From positions 1 through 64,000 of the forward strand of contig CACZNC010000004.1 of assembly GCA_902782445.1 (NCBI GenBank): DNA of 64,000 nt, read 5' to 3'. The translations under genes and the position numbers were made by a program. The notes below the pieces were generated by a model. It saw nothing but the letters and a program-made list of their open reading frames with translations, made no database searches and was not told the origin of the DNA. Each line of letters begins with the position of its first letter. Within the stretch, counting starts at the first letter, position 1. The stretch is from an uncultured Ruminococcus sp. GTDB taxonomy: Bacteria > Bacillota > Clostridia > Oscillospirales > CAG-272. Positions 17,244-25,842 of the stretch are shown in pieces.

Positions 17244-18947
17244 ATGCCGGTCGAATTCAAGAACAAACTGTTCCAGAAGGCGCTGTGGGGCTACGATCCC
17301 GCGGAGGTGGACGGATACATCGCCCACGTCGCCGGGGAATACGCCAAACTGGAGAAACGGTGCGCCGCGCTCCGGGCCCAGATCGGATCCCGCCCGGAAT
17401 CCTCAAAAGAGACCCCCAAAGAAACCGGCCGTCCGGCTGCAGCAGCGGAGGAAGAGGCCGGCAGGATCTCAGCTGAGGCAAGGGAGACGGCGGAGACGAT
17501 CCTCGCCGAAGCCCGGACGGAAGCGGAAAAGACGAGATCCGAGGCCGGAGACGAAGCCGGACGGATCCTTTCAGACGCCCGGGAACAGTCGGAAGCGATC
17601 CTCTCCGAAGCCCATAACATTCTCGAAGAGGCAAAAAATCAGGCCGGAGCAGTCCTCGAAAACGCGGGGACGGAGGCCGGAAAGCTGGCCGCGGACGCGG
17701 GATCCGAGGCGGAGAAAATCCTCACGGAAGCCCGGGAACGGTCGGAAGCGATCCTCGCAGAAGCCCACGCGATCCTCGAAGATGCGAAGGATCAGGCCGG
17801 GACGGTCCTCGAAAACGCGGGGACGGAAGCCGGGAAGATCATCGAGAACGCTCAGACGGAGGCCGAAGAGATCCGGTCCGCCGCGCAGGTTCGGAGCGGG
17901 GATGAGGCGGAGGACGGATCCGTTCCCGCCCCGATGGATCCCGGGATGCTCGCCTCTGCCGCCGCGCGGTTCCGGGAGGACGTCGCCGCCTTCTCCCACG
18001 CGATGGAATCCCTGACCCGGACCCAGATGAACGCCGTGCGCCGCTTCACCGACGACGCCGAGCGGTTTTTCGCCCTGTCACCCGCGAGATCGGATGAAAC
18101 CGAGGGGTCCGAACCGTCCGGAGAAGACGCCGATCTCTTCGGATTCGCCGCCGCGGCCTCGGTGATCGGAGATCTTCTGCGCGAGCGGGACGGGGACGAA
18201 GCCAAAGACATAAAGGAAGAAGACGCACAGGAAACCGCCGGGGATACGGGATCCGGCGAACGGACTGAAACCGCCCCGTCCGACGGCGGGACCGACGCCA
18301 TGATCGCGGACGCTGCCCTCGCGGATCACGCCGCCGCCGAAGCCGAATTCCTCCGGGAACAGCTCATGACGCTGAACGCGGAAGCCGGAAGCGGGGACGA
18401 AAAGGAAGAGACGCCGGAGAAACCCGAAAATCCCGATCCCTCCGAGCCCGAGGTGGCCGGAGACGAAGAACTCGAGGCGGTGATGGCGGCCCTGTCCGAT
18501 CTGGACGAGGACGAGAGCTACGACGCCATCCTGAATTCCTTCCGCCCCGAGGATCTCGAAGAGGAAGCGGCGCGGCAGGCGGAAGGCATCCGGCGGTATC
18601 TCGCGGAGAAGACGAAGCGCGAGGCCGAAAAGCAGGCCGCCGAACTGCCCGAAACGGACCCGGAGAACGTCGAAGCGGTCGATTTTGAGGCGGAGATCGC
18701 GGCGGCGGTGGAAGCGGCGGTCCGGGCGAAGCTCGATCCCTCGAAGGCTGTCGACGACCTCATCAAACAGCGGAACGAACCCCTGCCCCGGGACGTGCTC
18801 GACATGATCGACTTCGACGAGCCCCGGGACGACGGAGCGGCCTACACCGACCACAGCCTCACCGAATTCGCCTCCCAGAAATCCGCGGAAGACGCCGGAG
18901 AAGAACGCTCCGAAGCCCCGGAAGAGGGACCCGGCGGAGAAGACTGA
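17244..18947 (+). CDS. DivIVA-domain protein, large and repeat-expanded
   Basis: 567 aa, far longer than the 150-250 aa of typical DivIVA. Residues 1-50 are the DivIVA N-terminal membrane-curvature domain (FQKALWGYDPAEVDGYIAHVAGEYAKLEKR). Residues about 70-215 are an Ala/Glu heptad coiled coil containing a perfect-length tandem duplication of 51 residues. The remainder is acidic and largely disordered, with a second Ala-rich helical stretch near residues 430-500. The ATG at 17,244 is chosen over an upstream TTG because of GAGG 7 nt before it. DivIVA proteins organise poles and septa in Gram-positives, and its place after ylmH fits that. Confidence 0.88.
   Translation: MPVEFKNKLFQKALWGYDPAEVDGYIAHVAGEYAKLEKRCAALRAQIGSRPESSKETPKETGRPAAAAEEEAGRISAEARETAETILAEARTEAEKTRSEAGDEAGRILSDAREQSEAILSEAHNILEEAKNQAGAVLENAGTEAGKLAADAGSEAEKILTEARERSEAILAEAHAILEDAKDQAGTVLENAGTEAGKIIENAQTEAEEIRSAAQVRSGDEAEDGSVPAPMDPGMLASAAARFREDVAAFSHAMESLTRTQMNAVRRFTDDAERFFALSPARSDETEGSEPSGEDADLFGFAAAASVIGDLLRERDGDEAKDIKEEDAQETAGDTGSGERTETAPSDGGTDAMIADAALADHAAAEAEFLREQLMTLNAEAGSGDEKEETPEKPENPDPSEPEVAGDEELEAVMAALSDLDEDESYDAILNSFRPEDLEEEAARQAEGIRRYLAEKTKREAEKQAAELPETDPENVEAVDFEAEIAAAVEAAVRAKLDPSKAVDDLIKQRNEPLPRDVLDMIDFDEPRDDGAAYTDHSLTEFASQKSAEDAGEERSEAPEEGPGGED
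17565..17870 (+). repeat. 153-nt tandem duplication within the DivIVA gene
   Basis: Two direct copies (17,565-17,717 and 17,718-17,870) encode 51-residue units that both run ILxxARExSEAIL ... LENAGTEAGK. The exact multiple of three and high similarity indicate a recent in-frame duplication lengthening the coiled coil. Confidence 0.85.
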
Positions 18948-19021
18948 ACCCCACGCCCCCGGACTGCCGGATCTGACGCCGGACCGGGGAGAACGACCCA
19001 GACGAAACGGACGGAACAAGC

Positions 19022-19654
19022 ATGATTCTCACCCTCGTTGTGATTCTGTTGGCGGTCGGAACCGATCAGCTGACGAAATATCTCATGGCGGGACTGCTCC
19101 CCGATCTCGAGGGACGGACCCTGCCCCTGATCCCCGACGTGCTCCACTTCACCTATGTCGAAAACACCGGCGCGGCTTTCGGGATGCTGTCGGAACACCG
19201 CTGGATCTTCATGGTCCTCTCTGTCGCGGGGCTGGCCCTGATCGCCCTGCTTTTGCTGAAGGAGAAGCCGAAGAGCCCGTGGGTGCGGTTCGCGGCAGGG
19301 CTGGTGCTCGGCGGCGGGATCGGCAACATGATCGACCGCTTCGGCTTCGGATTCGCGGAGCGGAAGGGGGCGGTGCTGGACTTCATCGACTGCCGGTTCA
19401 TCCATTTCTACGTCTTCAACGTGGCGGACGCCTGCGTGACCGTGGGATGCTTCCTCTACCTCTTCCTGATCATCCTCGCGGAGATCAAGGCGGCGAAGGA
19501 GAAGAAAACCGCTCCGGCCGAGGGAGGATCCTCGGAAGACGGCGGGGGATCCTCCTCCGAAGAGCCAGCCGGACCCGCATCCGGGGAAGGAGAGACGGAA
19601 GAGGATCCGGACGCCCCGGAGGAAGAAAAAAAGCCGGAGGAGCCCCATGAGTGA
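19022..19654 (+). CDS. lspA: signal peptidase II (prolipoprotein)
   Basis: 210 aa; the core (residues 1-160) has four membrane spans. LspA cleaves lipoprotein signal peptides ahead of the lipidated cysteine. Conserved segments are GTDQLTKYLM, YVENTGAAFGML, LGGGIGNMIDRFGFG (first catalytic Asp) and FNVADACVT (second catalytic Asp). A 50-residue Gly/Ser/Glu/Pro tail after the last span is an unusual cytoplasmic extension. Its end overlaps rluD by 8 nt. The window encodes at least two LspA substrates (the CapA and barnase lipoproteins). Confidence 0.94.
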   Translation: MILTLVVILLAVGTDQLTKYLMAGLLPDLEGRTLPLIPDVLHFTYVENTGAAFGMLSEHRWIFMVLSVAGLALIALLLLKEKPKSPWVRFAAGLVLGGGIGNMIDRFGFGFAERKGAVLDFIDCRFIHFYVFNVADACVTVGCFLYLFLIILAEIKAAKEKKTAPAEGGSSEDGGGSSSEEPAGPASGEGETEEDPDAPEEEKKPEEPHE

Positions 19655-20651
19655 GCTCTTCGACGACGCGGGGATCTTTTCCTGCCGCATCCCGGAGAGC
19701 GAATCGGAGGATCCGCGGTTTTCCCGGGCAGCCGGAACGAGGCTTGACGTCTTTCTCGCCGCCGAGACCGGGCTGTCCCGCTCCCGGATCGCGAAGCTCG
19801 CCGAGGAGGGCTTCGTCACCCTGAACGGCCTCCCCGCGAAAAAGAACGCAAAGCTGGAGCCCGGGGACGAGATCGAGCTTGTCCTGCCCGAGACGGAGGA
19901 CATCGAAGCCGAACCCCAGAACATCCCCCTCGACGTGGTGTTCGAGGACGGGGATCTCATCGTCGTCAGCAAGCCCGCGGGGATGGTGGTGCATCCCGCG
20001 CCGGGACACGCGGACGGAACGCTGGTCAACGCCCTGCTGTATCACTGCGGGTCCTCACTCTCGGGGATCGGAGGGGTCAGCCGCCCGGGGATCGTCCACC
20101 GCATCGACCGGGACACCTCCGGCCTGATCTGCGCGGCCAAGAACGACGCTGCTCATCTCGCGCTCTCGGAACAGCTGAAGGACCACACGATGCACCGGGA
20201 GTACCGGATGATCGTCACGGGCGGCTTCAGGGAGGACAGCGGGACCGTCGACGCGCCCATCGGCCGGCATCCGGCGGACCGGAAGAAAATGGCCGTGATC
20301 CGCTCCGCCGACAAGAGGGCCCGGGACGCCGTCACCCACTGGCGGGTCCTCGAGCGCTTTCCCTCTTCCGGGTTCACCTATGCCGAAGCCGTGCTCGAAA
20401 CCGGACGGACCCACCAGATCCGCGTACACATGGCGTACATCGGCCACCCGCTGATGGGGGATCTTCTCTACGGCGGAGGGCATACCGCCTTCGAAAAGCA
20501 CAATGCCCCTCTGCTCGACGGACAGATGCTCCACGCCGCCGCCCTGATCCTGCGCCATCCGCGGACCGGGGAGGAGATGCGCTTCGAATCCCCCCTTCCG
20601 GACAATTTCGAAGCGGTCCTCTCGAAGCTGAGAGCGCGGGAGGGCGTGTGA
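19647..20651 (+). CDS. RluD-family 23S rRNA pseudouridine synthase
   Basis: 334 aa. An N-terminal S4 domain (SRSRIAKLAEEGFVTLNG) is followed by the RluA-type catalytic domain: VVFEDGDLIVVSKPAGMVVHP, catalytic-Asp motif HRIDRDTSGL, EYRMIVTGGF, and ETGRTHQIRVHMAYIGHPLMGD. It modifies large-subunit rRNA uridines; the exact site cannot be read, but S4-containing RluD is the closest match. The start overlaps lspA by 8 nt, the common lspA-rluD coupling. Confidence 0.92.
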   Translation: MSELFDDAGIFSCRIPESESEDPRFSRAAGTRLDVFLAAETGLSRSRIAKLAEEGFVTLNGLPAKKNAKLEPGDEIELVLPETEDIEAEPQNIPLDVVFEDGDLIVVSKPAGMVVHPAPGHADGTLVNALLYHCGSSLSGIGGVSRPGIVHRIDRDTSGLICAAKNDAAHLALSEQLKDHTMHREYRMIVTGGFREDSGTVDAPIGRHPADRKKMAVIRSADKRARDAVTHWRVLERFPSSGFTYAEAVLETGRTHQIRVHMAYIGHPLMGDLLYGGGHTAFEKHNAPLLDGQMLHAAALILRHPRTGEEMRFESPLPDNFEAVLSKLRAREGV

Positions 20652-20698
20652 GGCTATTTCTCCCCGGAGAAAAGATTTTGAAATTTTCCCGAACCCCC

Positions 20699-20752
20699 TT
20701 GACAAGCCGGGGAAAACAGATTATAATGTCAACGGTTGAGCAACTGTTCAAC
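20699..20752 (+). promoter_or_regulatory. promoter and ArsR/SmtB operator O1
   Basis: Consensus TTGACA (20,699-20,704), 17-nt spacer, TATAAT (20,722-20,727). The inverted repeat GTTGAGCAACTGTTCAAC follows at 20,735-20,752, over the transcription start region. Its form (TTGAnCA-N2-TGnTCAA) is that of ArsR/SmtB operators, and a near-identical site precedes the P-ATPase gene. Confidence 0.85.
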
Positions 20753-20775
20753 TGCGCGATCGAAAGGAGATCCCC

Positions 20776-21132
20776 ATGCCGGAACGCGTGACTTGTGAAT
20801 GCGAGACGATCCACGAGGACGCCGTGCGCGAAGTGAAGGCCGGACTGAGCTCCAGGGACGAATACATCGCCCTCGCCTCCCTGTTCAAGATGTTCGGGGA
20901 CGGCACCCGCGTCGAGATCCTGCACGCGCTGGAACTGCACGAGATGTGCGTCTGCGATCTGGCGGCCCTGCTCGGGGTGACGAAATCGGCGATCTCCCAT
21001 CAGCTCAAGGCCCTGCGCCTGTCCAATCTGGTGAAGTTCCGCCGGGAGGGGCAGAACGTGTACTACGCGCTGGCGGACGATCACGTGAAGCAGATCCTCG
21101 ACATCGGATTCGACCATCTGCGGGAAGAATGA
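20776..21132 (+). CDS. ArsR/SmtB-family metal-responsive repressor (CadC-like)
   Basis: 118 aa. The winged-helix DNA-binding helix is in LAALLGVTKSAISHQLKALRLSNLVKFRREGQNVYYAL. A cysteine pair near the N terminus (TCECE) plus MCVCDL at the recognition core resembles the metal site of CadC/CmtR sensors for Cd/Pb/Zn. AAAGGAG precedes the ATG. It should bind the two operators flanking it and release them on metal binding, controlling itself and the downstream efflux ATPase. Confidence 0.92.
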   Translation: MPERVTCECETIHEDAVREVKAGLSSRDEYIALASLFKMFGDGTRVEILHALELHEMCVCDLAALLGVTKSAISHQLKALRLSNLVKFRREGQNVYYALADDHVKQILDIGFDHLREE

Positions 21133-21198
21133 AAACCGGGGGATGAAGCGCGGAGATTTCACGCCGTGCGGAAGATCCCCCTTGATTTCGGCCGGATA

Positions 21199-21216
21199 GT
21201 TGAACAATTGCTCAAT
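21199..21216. promoter_or_regulatory. ArsR/SmtB operator O2, before the P-ATPase gene
   Basis: GTTGAACAATTGCTCAAT is an inverted repeat differing from O1 at a few positions only. It lies 28 nt before the ATPase start. A weak -35-like TTGATT (21,182-21,187) is nearby, but no good -10 was found. Confidence 0.8.
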
Positions 21217-21243
21217 CAATGAACTGCAACGGGGGAGAGCAGC

Positions 21244-23451
21244 ATGGAAAGAACCTATTCGCTCAAAGGGCTGGACTGCCCGAACTGCGCCGCGAAGATC
21301 GAGACGGAGGTCGGCGCGCTTCCGGGAGTGACAAGATCCGCCGTGAATCTGATGAAGCAGACTTTGAAGGTGACGGCGGAAGGGGACGGGGAGGAACTGA
21401 CCGAAGCGGTGGCCCGGATCGTGAAAAAGCATGAGCCGGAGGTCGAAGTCCTCCTCATGACCGGCAAAGCGTCGGAAGCGGATCCCGGTCACAGCCATGA
21501 GCATGAGCACGGTCACAGCCATGAGCACGGTCACAGCCGCGAGCATGAACACGGCCATGAGCACGGGCACGACCACGGCGACGAAGACGGGGAAGAGGGG
21601 TCGAATGTCCTTCGGCTTCTGAGGCTGATCGCCGCGGGACTGGTTTTCCTCGCCGGAGTGATTCTGCCCCGGTTTACGGAGATCCCGGAGTGGGCGCGGT
21701 TCGCTCTCTTTGCCGCATCGTGGCTCATCGCCGGGTATGACGTGGTGATCGGCGCGGTCCGGGGGATCTTTCGGGGGGAATTCTTCGACGAACGCTTCCT
21801 CATGACCGTCTCGACCGTCGGAGCCTTTGCCATCGGGGAGTGGCCGGAAGCCGCCGCCGTGATGGTGCTCTACCAGCTGGGCGAGCTCTTCCAGGACGCC
21901 GCGGTGGACCGTTCCCGGGAGTCGATCACCGCGCTCATGGATATCCGTCCCGACACGGCGAGGGTGAAGCGGGGCGCGGACTGGGAGACGGTTTCCCCCG
22001 AAGACGTGGAGATCGGGGAGACGATCCTCGTGAAACCGGGCGAGCGCGTACCGCTGGACGGCGTCGTGCGGGTCGGGACTTCCTCCGTCGACACACGAGC
22101 CCTGACCGGGGAAAGCGCGCCGCGGACCTGGCAGGCGGGGGACACGGCCCTTTCGGGATGCGTGATCGAAGACGGCGTCCTCGAGATCGAAGTGACGAAG
22201 GAAGCCGGGGAATCGACCGCCTCGAAGATCCTCGAGCTCTGCGAATCCGCGGCGGAGAACAAAGCTCCCGGCGAGCGGTTCATCACGAAGTTCGCGCGGA
22301 TCTACACCCCCGTCGTCTGCGCGCTGGCTCTGCTTCTGGCCGTGGTCCCGCCCCTCGTCACGGGGGGAGGATGGGCGGAATGGATCCGCAGGGGGTGCGT
22401 CGTGCTGGCGGTGTCCTGTCCCTGCGCGCTGGTGATCTCCGTGCCGCTGACCTTCTTCGGCGGGATCGGGCGGGCGTCAAGGAGCGGCGTCCTCGTTAAG
22501 GGATCGGCGACCCTCGAAACGCTGGCCTCCCTCGACGCGGTGGTGTTCGACAAAACCGGGACCCTGACCCGGGGCGAATTCGAAGTGACCGAACTGCACC
22601 CGGCGGACGGCGTGACCGAAGAAGAACTCCTGGGGCTGGCGGCGAGGGCGGAACGGTTCTCCAACCATCCCATCGCCCGCTCCGTGACCGGGGCCTATGA
22701 AGAGCTCGGCGGGGAGCGGATCGACGAAAAAGATCTGACGGACGCCGCGGAGATCGCCGGCCGGGGCGTGACGGTGCGCTGGGGAGGGAAGACGATCCTT
22801 GCCGGAAACGCCGCCTTCATGGAGGAGAACGGGGTGGAATATACCCGTGCCGACGAGGGATGCGCCGCGATCTATACCGCGTTCGGCGGCCGGTTCGCGG
22901 GATGGCTCGGGATCGAAGACCTCCCGAAGGGCGACGCGGAAGAAGCGGTTCTCGGGCTGCGCTCCCTCGGCGTGCGGCGGATTGAGATGCTCACCGGGGA
23001 CACGGAAGCCGCCGCGAGAAAGACCGCCGATCTGCTGGCCCTCGACGGACACCGGAGCGGACTGCTCCCCGCCGGAAAGGTGGAGCGGATCGAGGAGATC
23101 ATGGAGGAGGGATGCCGGTGCGCCTTCGTGGGGGACGGAATCAACGACGCCCCCGTGCTGGCCCGCGCCGACGTCGGGATCGCGATGGGCGGTCTCGGAT
23201 CCGATGCGGCGATCGAAGCGGCAGACGCCGTCCTCATGACAGACGAGCCCTCGAAGCTCTGCGACGCCGTGAAGATTTCCCGCAAGACGAAGCGGATCGT
23301 GCGTCAGAACGTCTGGTTCGCCATCGCCGTCAAAGCGGTGTTCATCCTGCTCGGAGCCCTTGGCCTCGTCGGCATGTGGTCCGCGGTTGCAGGCGACGTA
23401 GGCGTCATGATCCTCGCCGTCCTCAACGCCTTAAGAGTCAACAAAGCATAA
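21244..23451 (+). CDS. Zn/Cd/Pb-type heavy-metal P1B-ATPase
   Basis: 735 aa. It has an N-terminal HMA domain with metal site CPNC (near residue 13), then a histidine-rich stretch (residues about 80-115, repeated HSHEHEHGH-type units) likely to bind Zn. Spans follow, then the actuator TGES, membrane CPC motif (SCPCALVIS), phosphorylation motif DKTGTLT, nucleotide-binding SNHPIARS and hinge GDGINDAPVLARADVGIAMG. The final segment has the group-2 pattern (an Asp in VAGDVGVMILAVLNALRVNKA) typical of Zn/Cd/Pb exporters. It follows the ArsR regulator and its operator, so export is induced by metal stress. Confidence 0.95.
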   Translation: MERTYSLKGLDCPNCAAKIETEVGALPGVTRSAVNLMKQTLKVTAEGDGEELTEAVARIVKKHEPEVEVLLMTGKASEADPGHSHEHEHGHSHEHGHSREHEHGHEHGHDHGDEDGEEGSNVLRLLRLIAAGLVFLAGVILPRFTEIPEWARFALFAASWLIAGYDVVIGAVRGIFRGEFFDERFLMTVSTVGAFAIGEWPEAAAVMVLYQLGELFQDAAVDRSRESITALMDIRPDTARVKRGADWETVSPEDVEIGETILVKPGERVPLDGVVRVGTSSVDTRALTGESAPRTWQAGDTALSGCVIEDGVLEIEVTKEAGESTASKILELCESAAENKAPGERFITKFARIYTPVVCALALLLAVVPPLVTGGGWAEWIRRGCVVLAVSCPCALVISVPLTFFGGIGRASRSGVLVKGSATLETLASLDAVVFDKTGTLTRGEFEVTELHPADGVTEEELLGLAARAERFSNHPIARSVTGAYEELGGERIDEKDLTDAAEIAGRGVTVRWGGKTILAGNAAFMEENGVEYTRADEGCAAIYTAFGGRFAGWLGIEDLPKGDAEEAVLGLRSLGVRRIEMLTGDTEAAARKTADLLALDGHRSGLLPAGKVERIEEIMEEGCRCAFVGDGINDAPVLARADVGIAMGGLGSDAAIEAADAVLMTDEPSKLCDAVKISRKTKRIVRQNVWFAIAVKAVFILLGALGLVGMWSAVAGDVGVMILAVLNALRVNKA

Positions 23452-23463
23452 AACAGAACATAA

Positions 23464-23504
23464 CCCGTCCGATCCCCCAAAAAGGAACCCGGACGGGCTT
23501 TTTT
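23464..23504 (+). terminator. rho-independent terminator after the P-ATPase
   Basis: CCCGTCCG (23,464-23,471) pairs with CGGACGGG (23,490-23,497) and is followed shortly by six T residues. Confidence 0.9.
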
Positions 23505-23569
23505 CTGCAAAATCTCAGTCGATTTTACGGATCACAAACAATCTCTGCCGACTGTTACCTGATCCGGTC

Positions 23570-23615
23570 TGCTAACCACCAGCCGCTGGCCACTCCTCAT
23601 TCCTCATTCTCAAAT
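23570..23615. repeat. low-complexity intergenic repeat (copy 1)
   Basis: A run resembling (ACCACCAGCCGCTGGCCACT) plus CCTCATTCCTCATTC. Related CTAG(C/T)-rich and AATTAGGAATTAGG-type runs occur at 32,408-32,480, 36,668-36,705 and 36,835-36,872, always between gene ends. Confidence 0.6.
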
Positions 23616-25109
23616 CACGTACACTCCGTCCGCCATCACTGCCTCCTCCGCCAGCCGGAACCGCTTTTCTACATCCCACGCAGTCTCCCCCGGCTCGGGA
23701 ACGTATACCCGGACGACGCTGCCCCCCTCTTTTCCGCCCTCTCCCGCCGGATCCAGACGGACGACGCCACGCACCGGTTCCTCCGCCATCAGAGCCGCCG
23801 CGAGCCAGATCTCCGCCGTCACGGTCCAGTCGGTGCCCCCGTCCGACACGGAGGGACGCGCCGCGATCTCCGCGATCCCCGCCTCGACCCGCCCCGGGAG
23901 GGAGCCGTTTTCCGCGTCGGGAGCGTTTTCCCGCGCTTCCCATTCGTACCGGAGCGGAAGGACGATCTCGTCCGTGGAGAACTCCCCGCCCGACCGTGTG
24001 ACTGCCGTGACGCGGACGGATCCCGTGACCGAAGCGCGCCCTCCCTGAACGGCAGTCCGGTCGACCGAGGCGGATCCCCAGGCCGTGATGAACTCAGCGT
24101 CCGAGGGCGTGCGGAATTTCCCCGTCAGGGTCAGCCTCCCGTTCCGGACCGCCGCCGGGGTACAGCAGAGGACGTTTTTTTCTTCCGCTTCCGTCGGGGA
24201 GGAGGGGGAATAGGCGTCCTCAGTGATCTCGGCGTCCCGGCAGCAGAGGAGCGCGGCGTCGGCGTCGTATTCCATGCGCCAGCGGACTGTCCCGGAGGCG
24301 GGATCCGTTTCGAATTCGGTCAGCAGGACCTTCGGGAACCCCGCGGCAAGGGGGGAGGCGTTTTCGGGAAGATCCCGGATGGGAATGGATTCCTCCACCG
24401 CCGCCCGCCCCCGGGTGATGAGGTATTCCTCGCCCCCGCTCTCGGGATCCGTCCGCGCGAGGAGCACTGTCACCCATGCGTCGCCCCGGAACCGGAGCCG
24501 TCCGTTTTCGACGCGGGTCTCGTTCACCGTGATCTGCCCCTGGGCCCCCGCGATGCGGCCCTCCCGCTCCCGGATCTCCCCGGAGACCTCGAAGCTGCCC
24601 CGGGATTCGCTCATCGCCGCCGTCTTCACCCGCCTCGTCTTCCTCCGCACTGTGATCCCCGGATCCGACGAGAGCGTGAAATCGCACTCCCGCTCCGAGA
24701 GCACCGAGAGCCGCACCCGCCCGGACAGCGTGAACCGCCGCGGACCCGTCACCCGGCAGGAAACGTTTTCCGCCTCCGCCGTCAGGATCAGGTCGTCCGG
24801 TCCGAAGCGGTCGGGTGAATCGGAAGCGGGATCCGATCCCTCGGGGCGCAGGGGGAGCTTCGCCGTGAATCCCGCGGTCTCCGAGGTCTCGCACAGCCGC
24901 CCGTCCCCGTCCAGATAGCAGAGGACGAAGGTGACGGTCCCGTCCGCCTCGCATTCGCCCCCCGAGAGATATTTCCCGTCCACGGCCGCCTGTCCGCGCA
25001 CGCCCAGCACCCGCCGGATCCCGGGCTCGTAGTCCGGCAGGGTAAAATCCTCCGAGATCTCCGCCGTCGTCCCGGTGTCAAACCGTTTTTCATACAGGAT
25101 CGATTCCAT
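23610..25109 (-). CDS. SPOCS (DUF3794) domain protein with degenerate LysM tail
   Basis: 499 aa. Repeated SPOCS-type beta domains are seen: an N-terminal copy (residues about 1-130, with ISEDFTLPDYEPGIRRVLGVRG), a middle copy and a copy near residues 310-460 (NVLCCTPAAVRNGRLTLTGKFRTP). The last 40 residues (VRVYVPEPGETAWDVEKRFRL) look like the beginning of a LysM domain that ends early. Such proteins are abundant in spore-forming Clostridia and related to spore-coat-like SipL/SpoVID modules; the function here is inferred only. The start is set by AAAGGAGG 4 nt before ATG. Confidence 0.85.
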   Translation of the reverse strand: MESILYEKRFDTGTTAEISEDFTLPDYEPGIRRVLGVRGQAAVDGKYLSGGECEADGTVTFVLCYLDGDGRLCETSETAGFTAKLPLRPEGSDPASDSPDRFGPDDLILTAEAENVSCRVTGPRRFTLSGRVRLSVLSERECDFTLSSDPGITVRRKTRRVKTAAMSESRGSFEVSGEIREREGRIAGAQGQITVNETRVENGRLRFRGDAWVTVLLARTDPESGGEEYLITRGRAAVEESIPIRDLPENASPLAAGFPKVLLTEFETDPASGTVRWRMEYDADAALLCCRDAEITEDAYSPSSPTEAEEKNVLCCTPAAVRNGRLTLTGKFRTPSDAEFITAWGSASVDRTAVQGGRASVTGSVRVTAVTRSGGEFSTDEIVLPLRYEWEARENAPDAENGSLPGRVEAGIAEIAARPSVSDGGTDWTVTAEIWLAAALMAEEPVRGVVRLDPAGEGGKEGGSVVRVYVPEPGETAWDVEKRFRLAEEAVMADGVYVI

Positions 25110-25250
25110 AGAGCCTCCTTTATGACAAAGCTGGGAGATCCTATGCGGGAGAGCGGGGGAATATGCCGCGCCGGGCCGGAAAAGAAGCGTATCGAAGCGG
25201 GGAGGGAGACCGAATGTCACAGCGGATCGGAGCAAATCCGAAATTTCCTC

Positions 25251-25280
25251 TTGACAAGCCGCCCGTTTCGTGCAATAATA
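25251..25280 (+). promoter_or_regulatory. promoter for the ACT-domain gene
   Basis: TTGACA (25,251-25,256), 18-nt spacer, AATAAT (25,275-25,280), 43 nt before the ATG at 25,324. GGAGGG at about 25,310 is the ribosome site. Confidence 0.7.
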
Positions 25281-25323
25281 TAGATGAATAAAAATCCGTT
25301 TTCCCGACAGGAGGGACCCCGAT

Positions 25324-25755
25324 ATGGCAGTCAAACAATTGTCGGTTTTCGCGGAGAACCGGACCGGCTCGATCTATGAAATCACGAACACGCTCAGTAC
25401 AGCCGGCATCAACATCCGCGCCTTTTCCATCGCAGATACCCAGAATTACGGCATCCTCCGCCTGATCGTCTCCGATCCGCGGGCGGCGGCGATGGCCCTT
25501 TCCACCGAGGGCAAGATCGTCAGCGTCACCGACGTGGTCAGCGTGCAGATCCCGGACAGACAGGGCGGTCTGACAGAACTTCTCCGGGTGCTCGCCGAGG
25601 CGGAGATCCCGGTGGAATACCTCTACGCGTTCGTGGCCTCCAGCCCGGATCAGGCCTACGTCGTGCTCCGCGTCGAAGACAACGCGAAGACCGAAGCGCT
25701 CCTCGCCGAAAAGGGATTCGTCATCCTCACCGACGAGATCATCCGTCAGGGCTGA
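25324..25755 (+). CDS. tandem ACT-domain protein
   Basis: 143 aa made of two ACT domains: residues about 4-68 (QLSVFAENRTGSIYEITNTLSTAGINIRAFSIADT) and about 72-140 (LTELLRVLAEAEIPVEYLYAFVASS). ACT domains bind small ligands, often amino acids; the family of short double-ACT proteins is thought regulatory. No enzyme domain is attached and the neighbours give no pathway hint. It is transcribed alone between its own promoter and a terminator. Confidence 0.88.
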   Translation: MAVKQLSVFAENRTGSIYEITNTLSTAGINIRAFSIADTQNYGILRLIVSDPRAAAMALSTEGKIVSVTDVVSVQIPDRQGGLTELLRVLAEAEIPVEYLYAFVASSPDQAYVVLRVEDNAKTEALLAEKGFVILTDEIIRQG

Positions 25756-25785
25756 GTCCCGCTGAGATTCCAAAACCGAATAAAA

Positions 25786-25842
25786 AAGCCGTCCGGCTGT
25801 GCGAGTCCTTTTCCGGGACCCGGGCCGGGCGGTTTGTTTTTT
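25786..25842. terminator. terminator between convergent genes
   Basis: CCGTCCGGC (25,789-25,797) pairs with GCCGGGCGG (25,824-25,832). T-rich runs flank both sides (AAAAAA before, TTTGTTTTTT after), so it can serve both strands. Confidence 0.8.
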
